From the NCBI GenBank assembly GCA_016190665.1, contig JACPQD010000093.1, forward strand, positions 1-64,000: a stretch of 64,000 nucleotides of DNA, given 5' to 3'. This DNA is from Chloroflexota bacterium. GTDB taxonomy: Bacteria > Chloroflexota > Dehalococcoidia > JACPQD01. Made by a program: the position numbers and the translations under genes. Below the pieces are notes generated by a model, which was not told the DNA's origin, made no database searches, and saw only the letters and a list, made by a program, of their open reading frames with translations. Of this stretch, positions 31,042 through 38,909 are shown piece after piece (the stretch's first letter is position 1; each line of letters opens with the position of its first letter).

Positions 31042-32900
31042 CAGCGCAAGAACCTTTCATCGCCCACGCGGCGAGTTATCTTCTGATCGTCCAGGTACTC
31101 CATCAGCCCCAGGGCGTATTTGCGGCTGGTGCTGAACATATCCCGCATTTCGCCAACGGTTATCCTGCCATTGGCCTTGATGTGCTCTACAATCTTCTTC
31201 ACCATCTCGTTGTAAGCTTCGGTCGTGAAAACCACGTTGTCCTCCACTTTGACCACCTTGCCCTGCTCGATGAGCAGGTTGAGCAGCTCCGGCTCCGGAA
31301 TCGAATCGCTGGGCGGCGAATAGGGATCGCGGACCAGCGATTTCAAGAAAACCTCCACGGTCGCTTGCTGAGCGGAAGTGAGCCGCACCTTGAAGTCGGG
31401 GAGCCGTACCAATGCCCCGTCCTCGACCAGCACCCCTTCGTCGACCAGCAGCGCCAGCGCCTCCCCGAAGGCCCTCGGCCCCAGCTTCAGTCGACTCTTC
31501 AGCTCCTCCTTGGGGATGCCCGCCCGCAGTGAGAACTGCTGGTGATACGCCGCGGCCGCTTCCCTGGCCCTGTCGGCGAGATTGCTCCAGCCCGGCAGTG
31601 AGAACAGTATGGTGTTGGACTGAATCGCCTTGTTTCCGGGAACGACGATGCGTTTCTCAGCGGCCAGCTTCTCAGCCGCTGCCCTGCTAACATCCTGAGG
31701 CAGCCCGCTGCGCCGAACAATCTCCCCGAGTTCGCTGGGCTCGTGCATCTCCAACACCTTAAGGAAGATCTCCTCCGGAACGCCCTTTTCCATCGTATCG
31801 AGGCGCTCCAGTGTAGCAGCATGGAAACGCCGGTGCCGTTTCGCGTAGGGATCGACAATCTCACCGCCACCCACAGTGCCCTTCGATGAGCGGAGAATGA
31901 AAAGATCGCCTTTGGCTACGGCGACCGGATGGTCAAAGTGAAGCTGCACCCAGGAGGTCTCGCCAGGAGGGAGCTCGGCCTTCTCCAGCAAGCGCACCCG
32001 AGCTACCACTTCGGTGGTCCCGGAATGAAAGGTCACGGCGGCGTTATGGGCCATGGAGGGTGCATCGGGCAGAAGCCGGAATTTGGCGTCCACGGCGATG
32101 GTCGGCTTCAGCCAGCCAGGAGGAGTCACCACCTCCCCGCGTGACACGTCAGTGGTAGCTACACCGGTCAAGTTCACCGCCACCCGGCTGCCTGGCATAG
32201 CTATCTCCACCTTCTGCTTATGGGTCTGCAAGCCCCGAATACGCGACTTCAGCCCGCTCGGTTGTATCTCCACCTCCTGCCCCAGCGCGAATCGCCCGTC
32301 GATGAGCGTCCCCGTCACCACGGTGCCAAAGCCGGATATGGTGAACACGCGGTCGATGGGCAAGCGCGGCCGGCCGGTGTCCTTCTTAGGCATTATCTGC
32401 TTAAGCCGTTGCTCAATGGCGGTCACCAAATCCGACAAACCCTCCCCGGTTACCGAAGACACGACAACCATGGGGGCGCCGCCCAGGCTCGTGTCTTCGA
32501 CGGCTTCCTCCACATCAGCCTTGACCAGCTCCAGCCACTCGTCGTCGACGAGGTCCCTCTTGGTGATGACGAGGATGCCATTCTTCACGCGCAGCAGGTC
32601 GAGGATGGCGAGGTGCTCCCTAGTCTGGGGCATGACGCCCTCGTCGGCGGCCACGACCAGGAGGGCGAGATCGATGGATCCCACGCCGGCGAGCATGTTC
32701 TTGATGAAGCGCTCGTGGCCCGGGACATCGACGATGCTGACCTCCTGGCCGCCCGGCAGCTTGAGCCAGGCGAAGCCGAGGTCGATGGTCATGCCCCGCT
32801 CTTTCTCCTCCTGGAGACGGTCGGGATCTATGCCGGTGAGAGCGCGGATCAGGGCGGACTTTCCGTGGTCGACATGGCCCGCCGTGCCGATGACGTACAC
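31041..32900 (-). CDS. selB: Selenocysteine-specific elongation factor SelB
   Basis: 619-residue GTPase that delivers selenocysteyl-tRNA to UGA codons marked by a SECIS hairpin. GTP-binding motifs are GHVDHGKSAL (residues 8-17), DVPGHERFI and TKRD. Domains II and III follow, then a C-terminal block of winged helices (about 370-619) that binds SECIS RNA, ending in FSTSRKYALGLMEYLDD. GTG 32900 has GGAGG close by. selA lies at 45427; selC and selD were not seen in the window. Confidence 0.95.
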   Translation of the reverse strand: MYVIGTAGHVDHGKSALIRALTGIDPDRLQEEKERGMTIDLGFAWLKLPGGQEVSIVDVPGHERFIKNMLAGVGSIDLALLVVAADEGVMPQTREHLAILDLLRVKNGILVITKRDLVDDEWLELVKADVEEAVEDTSLGGAPMVVVSSVTGEGLSDLVTAIEQRLKQIMPKKDTGRPRLPIDRVFTISGFGTVVTGTLIDGRFALGQEVEIQPSGLKSRIRGLQTHKQKVEIAMPGSRVAVNLTGVATTDVSRGEVVTPPGWLKPTIAVDAKFRLLPDAPSMAHNAAVTFHSGTTEVVARVRLLEKAELPPGETSWVQLHFDHPVAVAKGDLFILRSSKGTVGGGEIVDPYAKRHRRFHAATLERLDTMEKGVPEEIFLKVLEMHEPSELGEIVRRSGLPQDVSRAAAEKLAAEKRIVVPGNKAIQSNTILFSLPGWSNLADRAREAAAAYHQQFSLRAGIPKEELKSRLKLGPRAFGEALALLVDEGVLVEDGALVRLPDFKVRLTSAQQATVEVFLKSLVRDPYSPPSDSIPEPELLNLLIEQGKVVKVEDNVVFTTEAYNEMVKKIVEHIKANGRITVGEMRDMFSTSRKYALGLMEYLDDQKITRRVGDERFLR

Positions 32901-32964
32901 GTGGCCTCCGAGTGACGGGGGTTGTTTCAGTGGAGTATAGCATAGCGAGGCAGGGAGGGCAACG

Positions 32965-33040
32965 CGGATGAGTCATGAGTTGTGAGTAGTGAGTTTCGAG
33001 CCCATGACTCTCATAACTCGTAGGTCACAACCCAGAGCTA
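32965..33040. repeat. Inverted 'gagttgtgag' repeat
   Basis: ATGAGTCATGAGTTGTGAGTAGTGAGT faces CATGACTCTCATAACTC. Same vocabulary as 33930-33958 and 37418-37500. It lies behind the mazF gene and before selB. Confidence 0.6.
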
Positions 33041-33382
33041 CTATGTGAGCTGCAATATGTCTCGCAGATTGTTTTCGATCGCCTGCATATCAGCGTTCGG
33101 CATAGTCCCGAGTTTCCTGCCAATCACACCACGTTTCACTGTTCTTATGATTCCTGTCGTTATTGATGGAAATAGAAGTCCAGCTCCTTGCCAATCACCG
33201 ATAACATGGTCTCCCAGCAATACCCGGTCAGCCCTGCTCGTAATCGCCGCCACTATGGCCTCCTGGCGGCTGGAGTGATATGCGTCTGAACTAACTATTA
33301 CCACTGGGCGCCGTCTCTCCCCCGACTCATCCGTGAAGATGAAACTGATAAGTACTACATCACCTCGCCTATATTCGGTCAT
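33041..33382 (-). CDS. MazF/PemK-family toxin
   Basis: 113-residue MazF/PemK-like endoribonuclease. The conserved N-terminal YRRGDVVLISFIFTDESGERRRPVVIVS pattern and the later RADRVLLGDH and IRTVKRGVIGRKLGTM segments fit the family. ATG 33382 is chosen: AAAGGGA lies just upstream and the start overlaps the antitoxin gene by 14 bases, giving translational coupling. The partner is an excisionase-type HTH protein instead of MazE. Confidence 0.88.
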   Translation of the reverse strand: MTEYRRGDVVLISFIFTDESGERRRPVVIVSSDAYHSSRQEAIVAAITSRADRVLLGDHVIGDWQGAGLLFPSITTGIIRTVKRGVIGRKLGTMPNADMQAIENNLRDILQLT

Positions 33383-33641
33383 AGGCTGCGTCCCTTTCGT
33401 TGTCCCATATCTCGGCAAGGACCGGGTCAGATTTCGCTGTCAGCTTAAGAAGTCCTTCCGGCGTTCTCAGTCCTTCGCTCGGTCTGGGCGCCCTGTCGAG
33501 GTCCTCTCTGCGGAACCGGCGGTGACGTTCCTCGCCAATACGGAATGCAGGCAGCCTCCCCTCCTGAGTCAGTTTATAAATAGTCCTTTTGGAAACACGC
33601 AAATACGAAGCAGCTTCTTCCACCGTAAACCATTCATTCAT
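33369..33641 (-). CDS. Excisionase-type helix-turn-helix antitoxin
   Basis: 90-residue protein with an N-terminal MerR/excisionase-like helix-turn-helix (WFTVEEAASYLRVSKRTIYK and RLPAFRIGEERHRRFRREDL) and a C-terminal tail that probably neutralises the MazF-like toxin encoded by the overlapping next gene. ATG 33641 is chosen because the promoter at 33691-33720 would start transcription near 33684, which excludes the longer frame from 33692. A near copy of that promoter exists 189 bases further upstream. Confidence 0.85.
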   Translation of the reverse strand: MNEWFTVEEAASYLRVSKRTIYKLTQEGRLPAFRIGEERHRRFRREDLDRAPRPSEGLRTPEGLLKLTAKSDPVLAEIWDNERDAAYDRI

Positions 33642-33690
33642 CGTCACCACAAGTACACTCCGACCCGACACGGAATACCTTTGCGGTATC

Positions 33691-33720
33691 ATTCTAGCAC
33701 ATGTAGGCAGATACGTGCAA
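33691..33720 (-). promoter_or_regulatory. Promoter P1 of the HTH/mazF pair
   Basis: On the minus strand TTGCAC (33715-33720), 18-base spacer, TAGAAT (33691-33696) with a TGn extension. It lies 50 bases before the antitoxin start. Confidence 0.65.
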
Positions 33721-33747
33721 TAGAAGATATGAGTTTTGAGGTCGTAG

Positions 33748-33812
33748 GGGTGCAGTCCCGATTTTCTCGACGTTCAGGGCTCTGAGAAAGCCGGAGCATC
33801 GGGACTGCACCC
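33748..33812. repeat. Inverted repeat with nested stem
   Basis: GGGTGCAGTCCCGAT (33748-33762) pairs exactly with ATCGGGACTGCACCC (33798-33812). Inside, TTTCTC (33763-33768) pairs with GAGAAA (33784-33789). It sits between the two copies of the HTH/mazF promoter and may be an inserted palindromic element. Confidence 0.7.
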
Positions 33813-33879
33813 ACCAGCACCAATCTTCGGTGGGTTACGCTTCGCTCCACTTACTCTGCGGACTAACCAATTTTACACC

Positions 33880-33909
33880 ATACTAGCACATATGGGCAAA
33901 TACATGCAA
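33880..33909 (-). promoter_or_regulatory. Promoter P2, duplicate of P1
   Basis: TTGCAT (33904-33909), 18 bases, TAGTAT (33880-33885). The surrounding 28 bases match P1 except for a few transitions, forming a direct repeat 189 bases away. Confidence 0.55.
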
Positions 33910-34008
33910 TCAATAGTAGTGAGTTTGGGTTCATAACTCAAAACTCATGCCTCATGCCCGCCTTGACGCTGTATCTAAGGCCGTACTCATAATCCATAGG
34001 GTGTAAGG

Positions 34009-34257
34009 GTGGAAATTCGCTTCTCGACGAATCGCCTTGTCGAGGCAAGTACGAGCCTCTCTGAGGCTAAGCTCTTCGGCGTTCCGGTTGGTCGAAAGTA
34101 CATCCAACGCCTGACACTCTTGAGAGCCGTGGACAAATTCGCTCAGCTCTACGGGCACCGGGCGCTGCGGTTGGCGCCGTGGAGGACAATATGCGATGGC
34201 CTGACCAGGCATGGCCAAATCCAGTATATATCATTGTCTTTTCAATATATACTATAA
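34009..34257 (+). pseudogene. Decayed HigB/RelE-like toxin
   Basis: The first 55 residues (MEIRFSTNRLVEASTSLSEA and RKYIQRLTLLRAVDKFAQL) follow the pattern of the plasmid-maintenance killer type toxin. Past RLAP the frame loses the pattern, but the +2 frame reads GGQYAMA, matching the expected GQYA strand, and then the original frame resumes with LTRHGQ. This suggests two compensating indels near 34180-34205. The expected C-terminal strands are absent. Start GTG 34009 has GTAAGG nearby. Best read as a toxin relic; no partner antitoxin is next to it. Confidence 0.5.
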
Positions 34258-34258
34258 T
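34223..34258 (+). promoter_or_regulatory. Promoter/operator of the AbrB-PIN pair
   Basis: AGTATATAT (34223-34231) and ATATATACT (34245-34253) form an exact inverted repeat with 13 bases between, and the right arm overlaps the TATAAT at 34253-34258. This is the expected placement for an operator bound by the AbrB-type antitoxin. Confidence 0.6.
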
Positions 34259-34275
34259 GGGTATGGAGGTGACGA

Positions 34276-34512
34276 ATGAACATTGGCACTCTATCTGCTA
34301 AAGGATGGGTGGTCATACCTCAGAAACTGCGGGAGCGCTACCGGCTGAAGAAAGGAGACAAGGTTCACTTCGTTGACTATGGTGAGGTAGTCGCCATTGT
34401 CCCGGTGTCCAAGGAGCCATTAAAGGAAGCGGCCGGCGCTCTGAAGGGAGAGAGTTCGCTTCTTCGAGTTCTCCTGCAGTCCAGGAAAGAAGATGCAGAC
34501 AGAGGCAAGTAG
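34276..34512 (+). CDS. AbrB/SpoVT-type antitoxin
   Basis: 78-residue swapped-hairpin DNA-binding protein. The N-terminal LSAKGWVVIPQKLRERYRLK and GDKVHFVDYGEVVAIVPV motif is typical of AbrB/VapB antitoxins, and the C-terminal part would cover the PIN toxin active site. ATG 34276 is preceded by GGAGGTGACGA. It overlaps the toxin gene by 20 bases. Autorepression through the palindrome at 34223-34253 is likely. Confidence 0.88.
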   Translation: MNIGTLSAKGWVVIPQKLRERYRLKKGDKVHFVDYGEVVAIVPVSKEPLKEAAGALKGESSLLRVLLQSRKEDADRGK

Positions 34513-34918
34513 ATTAGAACCGGAGCGCTTCGTTCTGGACAGCTACGCCGTAATCGCTTTCCTGGAAGGCGCGGGGGGATGGGAGTGGGTCAACGATTTG
34601 TTGCGGAGAGCATTCATCGGCCGTTCTGCGCTCTACATGAGCGTTGTTAACCTTGGGGAGGTCCTCTACATTACCGAGCGGGAGAGAGGTCTCCCCAAGG
34701 CACAAGAGGTCCTGGCCCGGCTTGATGAACTTCCTGTCAGGGTGATCGAGGCCGGTCGTGCGCATGCTCTCAGTGCGGCTCACCTCAAGGCGCAACGGCC
34801 CATCGCCTACGCGGATTGTTTCGCTGCAGCGCTGGCTATACTTGAGGATGCAACCATCGTTACGGGCGACCCGGAGTTCAGGCATTTTGAGGGTATGATC
34901 CCGATCAAATGGATCTGA
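34493..34918 (+). CDS. PIN-domain (VapC-like) toxin
   Basis: 141-residue PIN-domain ribonuclease. The acidic metal-site residues expected for the fold are visible: Asp16 in VLDSYAV, Glu56 in VNLGEVLY, Asp108 in AYADCFAA and Asp126 in TGDPEF. With the upstream AbrB-type antitoxin it forms a VapBC-like pair. The start ATG 34493 lies inside the antitoxin gene, so synthesis is coupled. Confidence 0.9.
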   Translation: MQTEASRLEPERFVLDSYAVIAFLEGAGGWEWVNDLLRRAFIGRSALYMSVVNLGEVLYITERERGLPKAQEVLARLDELPVRVIEAGRAHALSAAHLKAQRPIAYADCFAAALAILEDATIVTGDPEFRHFEGMIPIKWI

Positions 34919-34982
34919 ACGAAGACCAGCGTCTGTTATCATCGTGTATCATCGCCTCAGGACTTATTCTGGGGGATTTGGC

Positions 34983-36020
34983 ATGACGAATACAGGCATG
35001 GTCTATGGCCCTATCTATCTAGTACATGATACCGGTACGCACATCGAGAACGCCGGGAGGCTGAGGAGCATCGTCGGCCTTCTCGAAAAGTCGGCGCTGA
35101 AAGGGGAACTAGTCGTTATTGATCCTGAAGCCGCCCCGGTGGAGAAGGTGGAAACGGTCCATTCTCCCGAACACGTTGCCGGCATTCGTCGCCTCTGCGA
35201 GCAAGGGGGCTCGTGGATAACCCTGGACACGGTGGTCTCGAAGGCGTCCTACAACGTTGCCTTGCACGCCGTGGGCGGCGCGTTGCAGGGCGTCGATCTC
35301 GTTATGCGTGGCGACCTCGATAACGCCTTCGCCCTGGTGCGGCCGCCCGGCCACCATGCCACGCGCCACCAGGCCATGGGCTTTTGTCTCTTCAATAACA
35401 TCGCCATCGCCGCCAGACACGCCCTGAGCGAGCACAAGCTGGAGCGGGTCCTCATCGTCGATTTCGATGTTCACCACGGCAACGGCACCCAGGAGGCCTT
35501 CTGGACGAACCCTAACGTCCTCTATTTCTCCACCCACGAATACCCCTTCTATCCAGGCTCGGGGGCGGTTGACGAGGCTGGAGCGGGAGCGGCCAAGGGC
35601 GCAACGGTCAACGTGCCACTTCCTGGCGGCTGCGGCGATGCGGAGTACCTGAAGGTCTTCCAGGAGGTACTCGTCCCGGTGGCCAGGAGGTTCCGGCCAC
35701 AACTTATCCTGGTCTCGGCGGGCTACGATGCGCACTGGATGGACAATATGTCGTTAATGCAGGTGAGCGTTCAGGGCTACGCCGGGATGGTGAGTATCCT
35801 GAAGACGCTCGCGGAGGAGCTATGCCAGGGGCGCCTCGTACTGGCGCTGGAGGGCGGCTATCACCATGAGGCGTTGGCCCTTTCTGTCAAAGCGACTTTC
35901 GAGGTGCTTCTGGGCAAGGAACCCAGCGCCGACCCGCTGGGCCTAGCGCCCGGGCGGGAAAAGGCGCCCAATATAGATGGCTTGCTCGGAGAGGTGAAGA
36001 AGACTCATCGCCTGGCGTAG
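34983..36020 (+). CDS. Histone-deacetylase-family hydrolase (acetoin utilisation/acetylpolyamine type)
   Basis: 345-residue member of the arginase/deacetylase fold. Active-site landmarks are LVRPPGHHA (His pair), FDVHHGNGTQ (zinc Asp and His), SAGYDAH (second zinc Asp) and LEGGY. Bacterial members deacetylate acetyl-polyamines or acetyl-lysine proteins; the substrate is not readable. ATG 34983 follows GGGGGAT; the longer frame from 34944 lacks a ribosome site. It stands alone after the PIN gene. Confidence 0.92.
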   Translation: MTNTGMVYGPIYLVHDTGTHIENAGRLRSIVGLLEKSALKGELVVIDPEAAPVEKVETVHSPEHVAGIRRLCEQGGSWITLDTVVSKASYNVALHAVGGALQGVDLVMRGDLDNAFALVRPPGHHATRHQAMGFCLFNNIAIAARHALSEHKLERVLIVDFDVHHGNGTQEAFWTNPNVLYFSTHEYPFYPGSGAVDEAGAGAAKGATVNVPLPGGCGDAEYLKVFQEVLVPVARRFRPQLILVSAGYDAHWMDNMSLMQVSVQGYAGMVSILKTLAEELCQGRLVLALEGGYHHEALALSVKATFEVLLGKEPSADPLGLAPGREKAPNIDGLLGEVKKTHRLA

Positions 36021-36023
36021 GGG

Positions 36024-36200
36024 TGTCAACCCCCCTTTATCCCCCCGTCCACGGGGGGAGAGCTCTTATCCAGGCCCGGTGCTTGTTCGTCCACCCTTTA
36101 TCCCCCCGTCCACGGGGGGAGACCTGCTTCCGCCAGCGAGAAGGCGACACTGCCTCGTTCCCTCCCCGTCCACGGGGAGGGCTAGGGAGGGGGTCCTAAG
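36024..36200. repeat. Triple 'ccccgtccacgggg' hairpin repeat
   Basis: Three copies of a hairpin with the invariant loop GTCCAC: TCCCCCC-GTCCAC-GGGGGGA near 36040-36059, again near 36101-36120, and CCCTCCCC-GTCCAC-GGGGAGGG near 36160-36181. The same loop and arms occur at 46880-46927. It separates the convergent deacetylase and hemW genes. Confidence 0.75.
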
Positions 36201-36211
36201 CCACCCCCAGC

Positions 36212-37384
36212 CTACCCCGCCAGGAACCTTGAGAACACCTCGTTGCCTAGCAGTCGACCTCTTCTCGTCAAACGGAGCGATCGACTGGCGCGCTCCAGGA
36301 GCCCCAGGCGCGTTAGCTCGGTGACGTGGGCGTCGTACATCTTCACCGCATCTACGCCATACCGCTCCGCGAAAGCGCCAAGACTGACTCCCGCTGTCAA
36401 TCTCAACCCCAAGATCATCGTCTCGGCCATCTCCAGGTCCCGATCTATTGCCTCTGCCTTGTCCACGGCTGGTCCCAGCCCGGCGTAGTCCCCGGAGGCC
36501 GCGGGGGCGCGCAGCCGCGCGATGTACTCCTCCGGCCGCATGACGTTGGAAAAACGAAAACCGCTGGCACAAGAGTGAGCGCCAGCCCCGAAGCCCAGGT
36601 AGGGCTCGTTCCGCCAGCAGGACAGATTGTGCCGACAGGCCATGCCCGGTCTGGCCCAGTTCGATATCTCGTAGTGTTCGTAGCCCGCCGCCTCCAGCCT
36701 GTCTTCCGCCAGCAGGTACATATCGGCGGCGAGGTCGGGGTCGGGAAAGGGAACATCGCCCTTAGCCACCGACCGTCCCAGCCGTGTGTCGTCTTCGATG
36801 GTCAGGCAGTACAACGAGAGATGCTCAGGCTGAAGCTCCAGAGCCCGCGCCAGATCAGATTCCCATGTCGGGAGGGTCTGCCGTGGCAAACCATACATCA
36901 GGTCCAGATTCACATTTGCGAAGCCCGCCTGCCTCGTCATGAGGAAAGCTCCGCGCGCCTTCTCCCCGGAGTGAATGCGCCCCAGCAGCTTGAGCGCCCG
37001 GTCATCGAAGCTTTGCACGCCTAGGCTGAGCCGGTTGACGCCGGCTTCCCTGAGTTGCGCAAGCAGCCCTGGGCTGATCGTGCCCGGATTGGCCTCCAGC
37101 GTCACCTCGGCGTGAGGAGCCATGCCGAACTCGCGGCGGCAGGCCTCCAGGACGCATCCCACGTCCTCCGGCTCCAGAAGGCTTGGCGTCCCGCCGCCAA
37201 AGTACACGGTCTCGATTTTGACCGGTTCAGCCGGGGCCCGGAACGCCATCTCCTCGACCAGCGCGGCCACGTAGTCGGGAATGAGCTGGGAGAGGCCAGA
37301 ATAGGAGTTGAAGTCGCAGTACCCGCACTTGCTCCGGCAAAACGGGATATGAACGTAAATGTGGGCGCTGGCAAGGTCCGTCAT
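36212..37384 (-). CDS. hemW: Radical SAM protein HemW (coproporphyrinogen dehydrogenase-like)
   Basis: 390-residue radical SAM protein. The cluster motif is CRSKCGYCDF (Cx3Cx2C followed by D/F as in HemW, unlike the CxxCGC of HemN), then GGGTPS, LEANPGT, NRLSLGVQSF and DLMYGLP. The C-terminal HemN_C-like domain holds HYEISNWA and HNLSCWRN. HemW is thought to be a heme chaperone rather than the oxidase. ATG 37384 is chosen by homology; its ribosome site is weak. The N-terminal extension of the frame is repeat-encoded. Confidence 0.9.
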   Translation of the reverse strand: MTDLASAHIYVHIPFCRSKCGYCDFNSYSGLSQLIPDYVAALVEEMAFRAPAEPVKIETVYFGGGTPSLLEPEDVGCVLEACRREFGMAPHAEVTLEANPGTISPGLLAQLREAGVNRLSLGVQSFDDRALKLLGRIHSGEKARGAFLMTRQAGFANVNLDLMYGLPRQTLPTWESDLARALELQPEHLSLYCLTIEDDTRLGRSVAKGDVPFPDPDLAADMYLLAEDRLEAAGYEHYEISNWARPGMACRHNLSCWRNEPYLGFGAGAHSCASGFRFSNVMRPEEYIARLRAPAASGDYAGLGPAVDKAEAIDRDLEMAETMILGLRLTAGVSLGAFAERYGVDAVKMYDAHVTELTRLGLLERASRSLRLTRRGRLLGNEVFSRFLAG

Positions 37385-37417
37385 ACTATCCAGATAACAT
37401 TTTAGCAGGAATGCCCC

Positions 37418-37500
37418 AAGTGAGTTCTGAGTTTTGAGTCTTGAGTTTTGAGTGATGAGCATTCAATTCTGATCTCATAATTCACAACTCGCAACTCGAA
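37418..37500. repeat. Inverted 'gagttttgagt' repeat
   Basis: GTGAGTTCTGAGTTTTGAGT and further units on the left face ATAATTCACAACTCGCAACTC on the right. It lies between divergent hemW and mreB, upstream of the mreB promoter. Confidence 0.65.
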
Positions 37501-37521
37501 ATAGCCAGTCCAGGTGATATA

Positions 37522-37530
37522 TGGTATAAT
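37522..37530 (+). promoter_or_regulatory. Extended -10 promoter TGGTATAAT for mreB operon
   Basis: Identical to the ftsH promoter nonamer. It lies 60 bases before the mreB start; no strong -35. Confidence 0.6.
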
Positions 37531-37589
37531 GCCAATTTGTCAGAACTGGCGAGCGACGCCGTTTCACCTGATGTGGGGAGGAATGCTCC

Positions 37590-38651
37590 TTGTTTAATCC
37601 CGCGGATACCTTCCTGGGATGGTTCTCCCATGACATAGGCATCGACCTGGGCACGGCGAATACCCTGGTCACCGTTAAGGGCAAAGGGGTAGTGATCAAC
37701 GAGCCCTCTGTGGTGGCCTTCGAGAGGACATCAGGCAAAGTGCTTGCGATCGGCGCGGAAGCAAAGCGCATGATCGGCAGAACGCCGGCGGACATCGTGG
37801 CCGCAAGGCCGCTGCGGGACGGTGTCATCTCCGACTTCGAGATAACCGAGAAGATGCTGCGCTACTTCATCGGCAAGGTCCATGAGCGCTTCAGCTTCAT
37901 AATACCACGGCCGCGCGTGGTGGTGGGCATACCGAGCGGCGCCACCGAAGTGGAGCGCCGCGCTGTTCACGACGCCACCCTCAGCGCGGGAGCCCGCGAG
38001 GCTTTCCTCATTGAGGAGCCCATGGCGGCCGCCATAGGCTCAGGCCTGCCCGTGACCGAGCCAAGCGGCAGCATGATTGTGGATATAGGCGGCGGAACCA
38101 CCGAGATAGCTGTCATCTCTCTGGGAGGAATAAGCACCAGTACCTCCATAAGAATCGCCGGAGACGAGATGGACGGCGAGATTGCCACCTATGCGCGCCA
38201 GGTCTATAGCCTGCTGATCGGAGAACGCACCGCCGAAGACATCAAACACCAGGCGGGCTCGGCCTATTCTCTGGAGCAGGAGATAGAGGTGGAGCTGCGC
38301 GGCCGTGACCTTGTTAGCGGCCTCCCCAAGTCGGTCATTGTGAGCAGCGTCGAGCTCAGGGATGCGCTCTCCAGCTCTGTCGGCGCCATCGTTGAGGCGG
38401 TGCGCAACACCATTGAGCAGACCAAGCCGGAGCTCATTGCCGACCTCATGGAGCGGGGTATAGTGCTTGCCGGGGGTGGCGCCTTGCTGAAGGGGTTGGA
38501 CAGGCGCCTAGCCCAGGAGACGAGATTCCCCGTCCACGTCGCCGAGGACCCCCTGAGTTGCGTCGCCAGGGGAACGGAGCAGGTGCTGGAAGAGATAGGA
38601 CGGCTCCGTAAGGTCCTGGTCCAAATCTCTCAGCGCAAGGCCCCCCGCTAG
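37590..38651 (+). CDS. mreB: Rod-shape-determining protein MreB
   Basis: 353-residue bacterial actin. Phosphate and adenosine motifs of the actin fold are in order: GIDLGTANT near 17-25, PSVVAFER, IVDIGGGTTEIAVISLGG near 163-180, and VLAGGGALLKGLDRRL. It forms filaments beneath the membrane that guide the elongasome. TTG 37590 has GGGGAGG at 37575-37581. First gene of an operon continuing with mreC, mreD, mrdA and rodA. Confidence 0.97.
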   Translation: MFNPADTFLGWFSHDIGIDLGTANTLVTVKGKGVVINEPSVVAFERTSGKVLAIGAEAKRMIGRTPADIVAARPLRDGVISDFEITEKMLRYFIGKVHERFSFIIPRPRVVVGIPSGATEVERRAVHDATLSAGAREAFLIEEPMAAAIGSGLPVTEPSGSMIVDIGGGTTEIAVISLGGISTSTSIRIAGDEMDGEIATYARQVYSLLIGERTAEDIKHQAGSAYSLEQEIEVELRGRDLVSGLPKSVIVSSVELRDALSSSVGAIVEAVRNTIEQTKPELIADLMERGIVLAGGGALLKGLDRRLAQETRFPVHVAEDPLSCVARGTEQVLEEIGRLRKVLVQISQRKAPR

Positions 38652-38664
38652 TGAGCGCTTCTGA

Positions 38665-38890
38665 CATACCACTGGAACCACAGATGAACACGGATGAACC
38701 CGGATACTTCGAAGCGAGAAGCGAGGAGCGGGGAGCGGGAAGTCCTGACGCATTGGGATCGCGACGCGGTCGGGACGCCAATCCCCGGCCCCTGCCCTCG
38801 CATCGTGTTCAGTGCTTCTTCTTTCTTGCTTCGTGCTTCTTGCTTCGTGCTTCTTACACCCGTGTCTATCAGTGTTTATCCGTGGTTCGG
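38665..38890. repeat. Long inverted repeat between mreB and mreC
   Basis: ACCACAGATGAACACGGATG (about 38676) faces GTGTTTATCCGTGGTT (about 38872-38887), and inside it GAAGCGAGAAGCGAGGAGCG faces CTTGCTTCGTGCTTCTTGC words. Two repeat vocabularies are thus nested. It does not interrupt coding sequence; mreC starts right after it. Confidence 0.7.
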
Positions 38891-38909
38891 TAGCCAGAGG
38901 AGCTCTCCC

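Noticed and set aside
33642-33692. Longer start for the HTH antitoxin
   Set aside because: It would begin within the -10 element of promoter P1 and so is not on the transcript.
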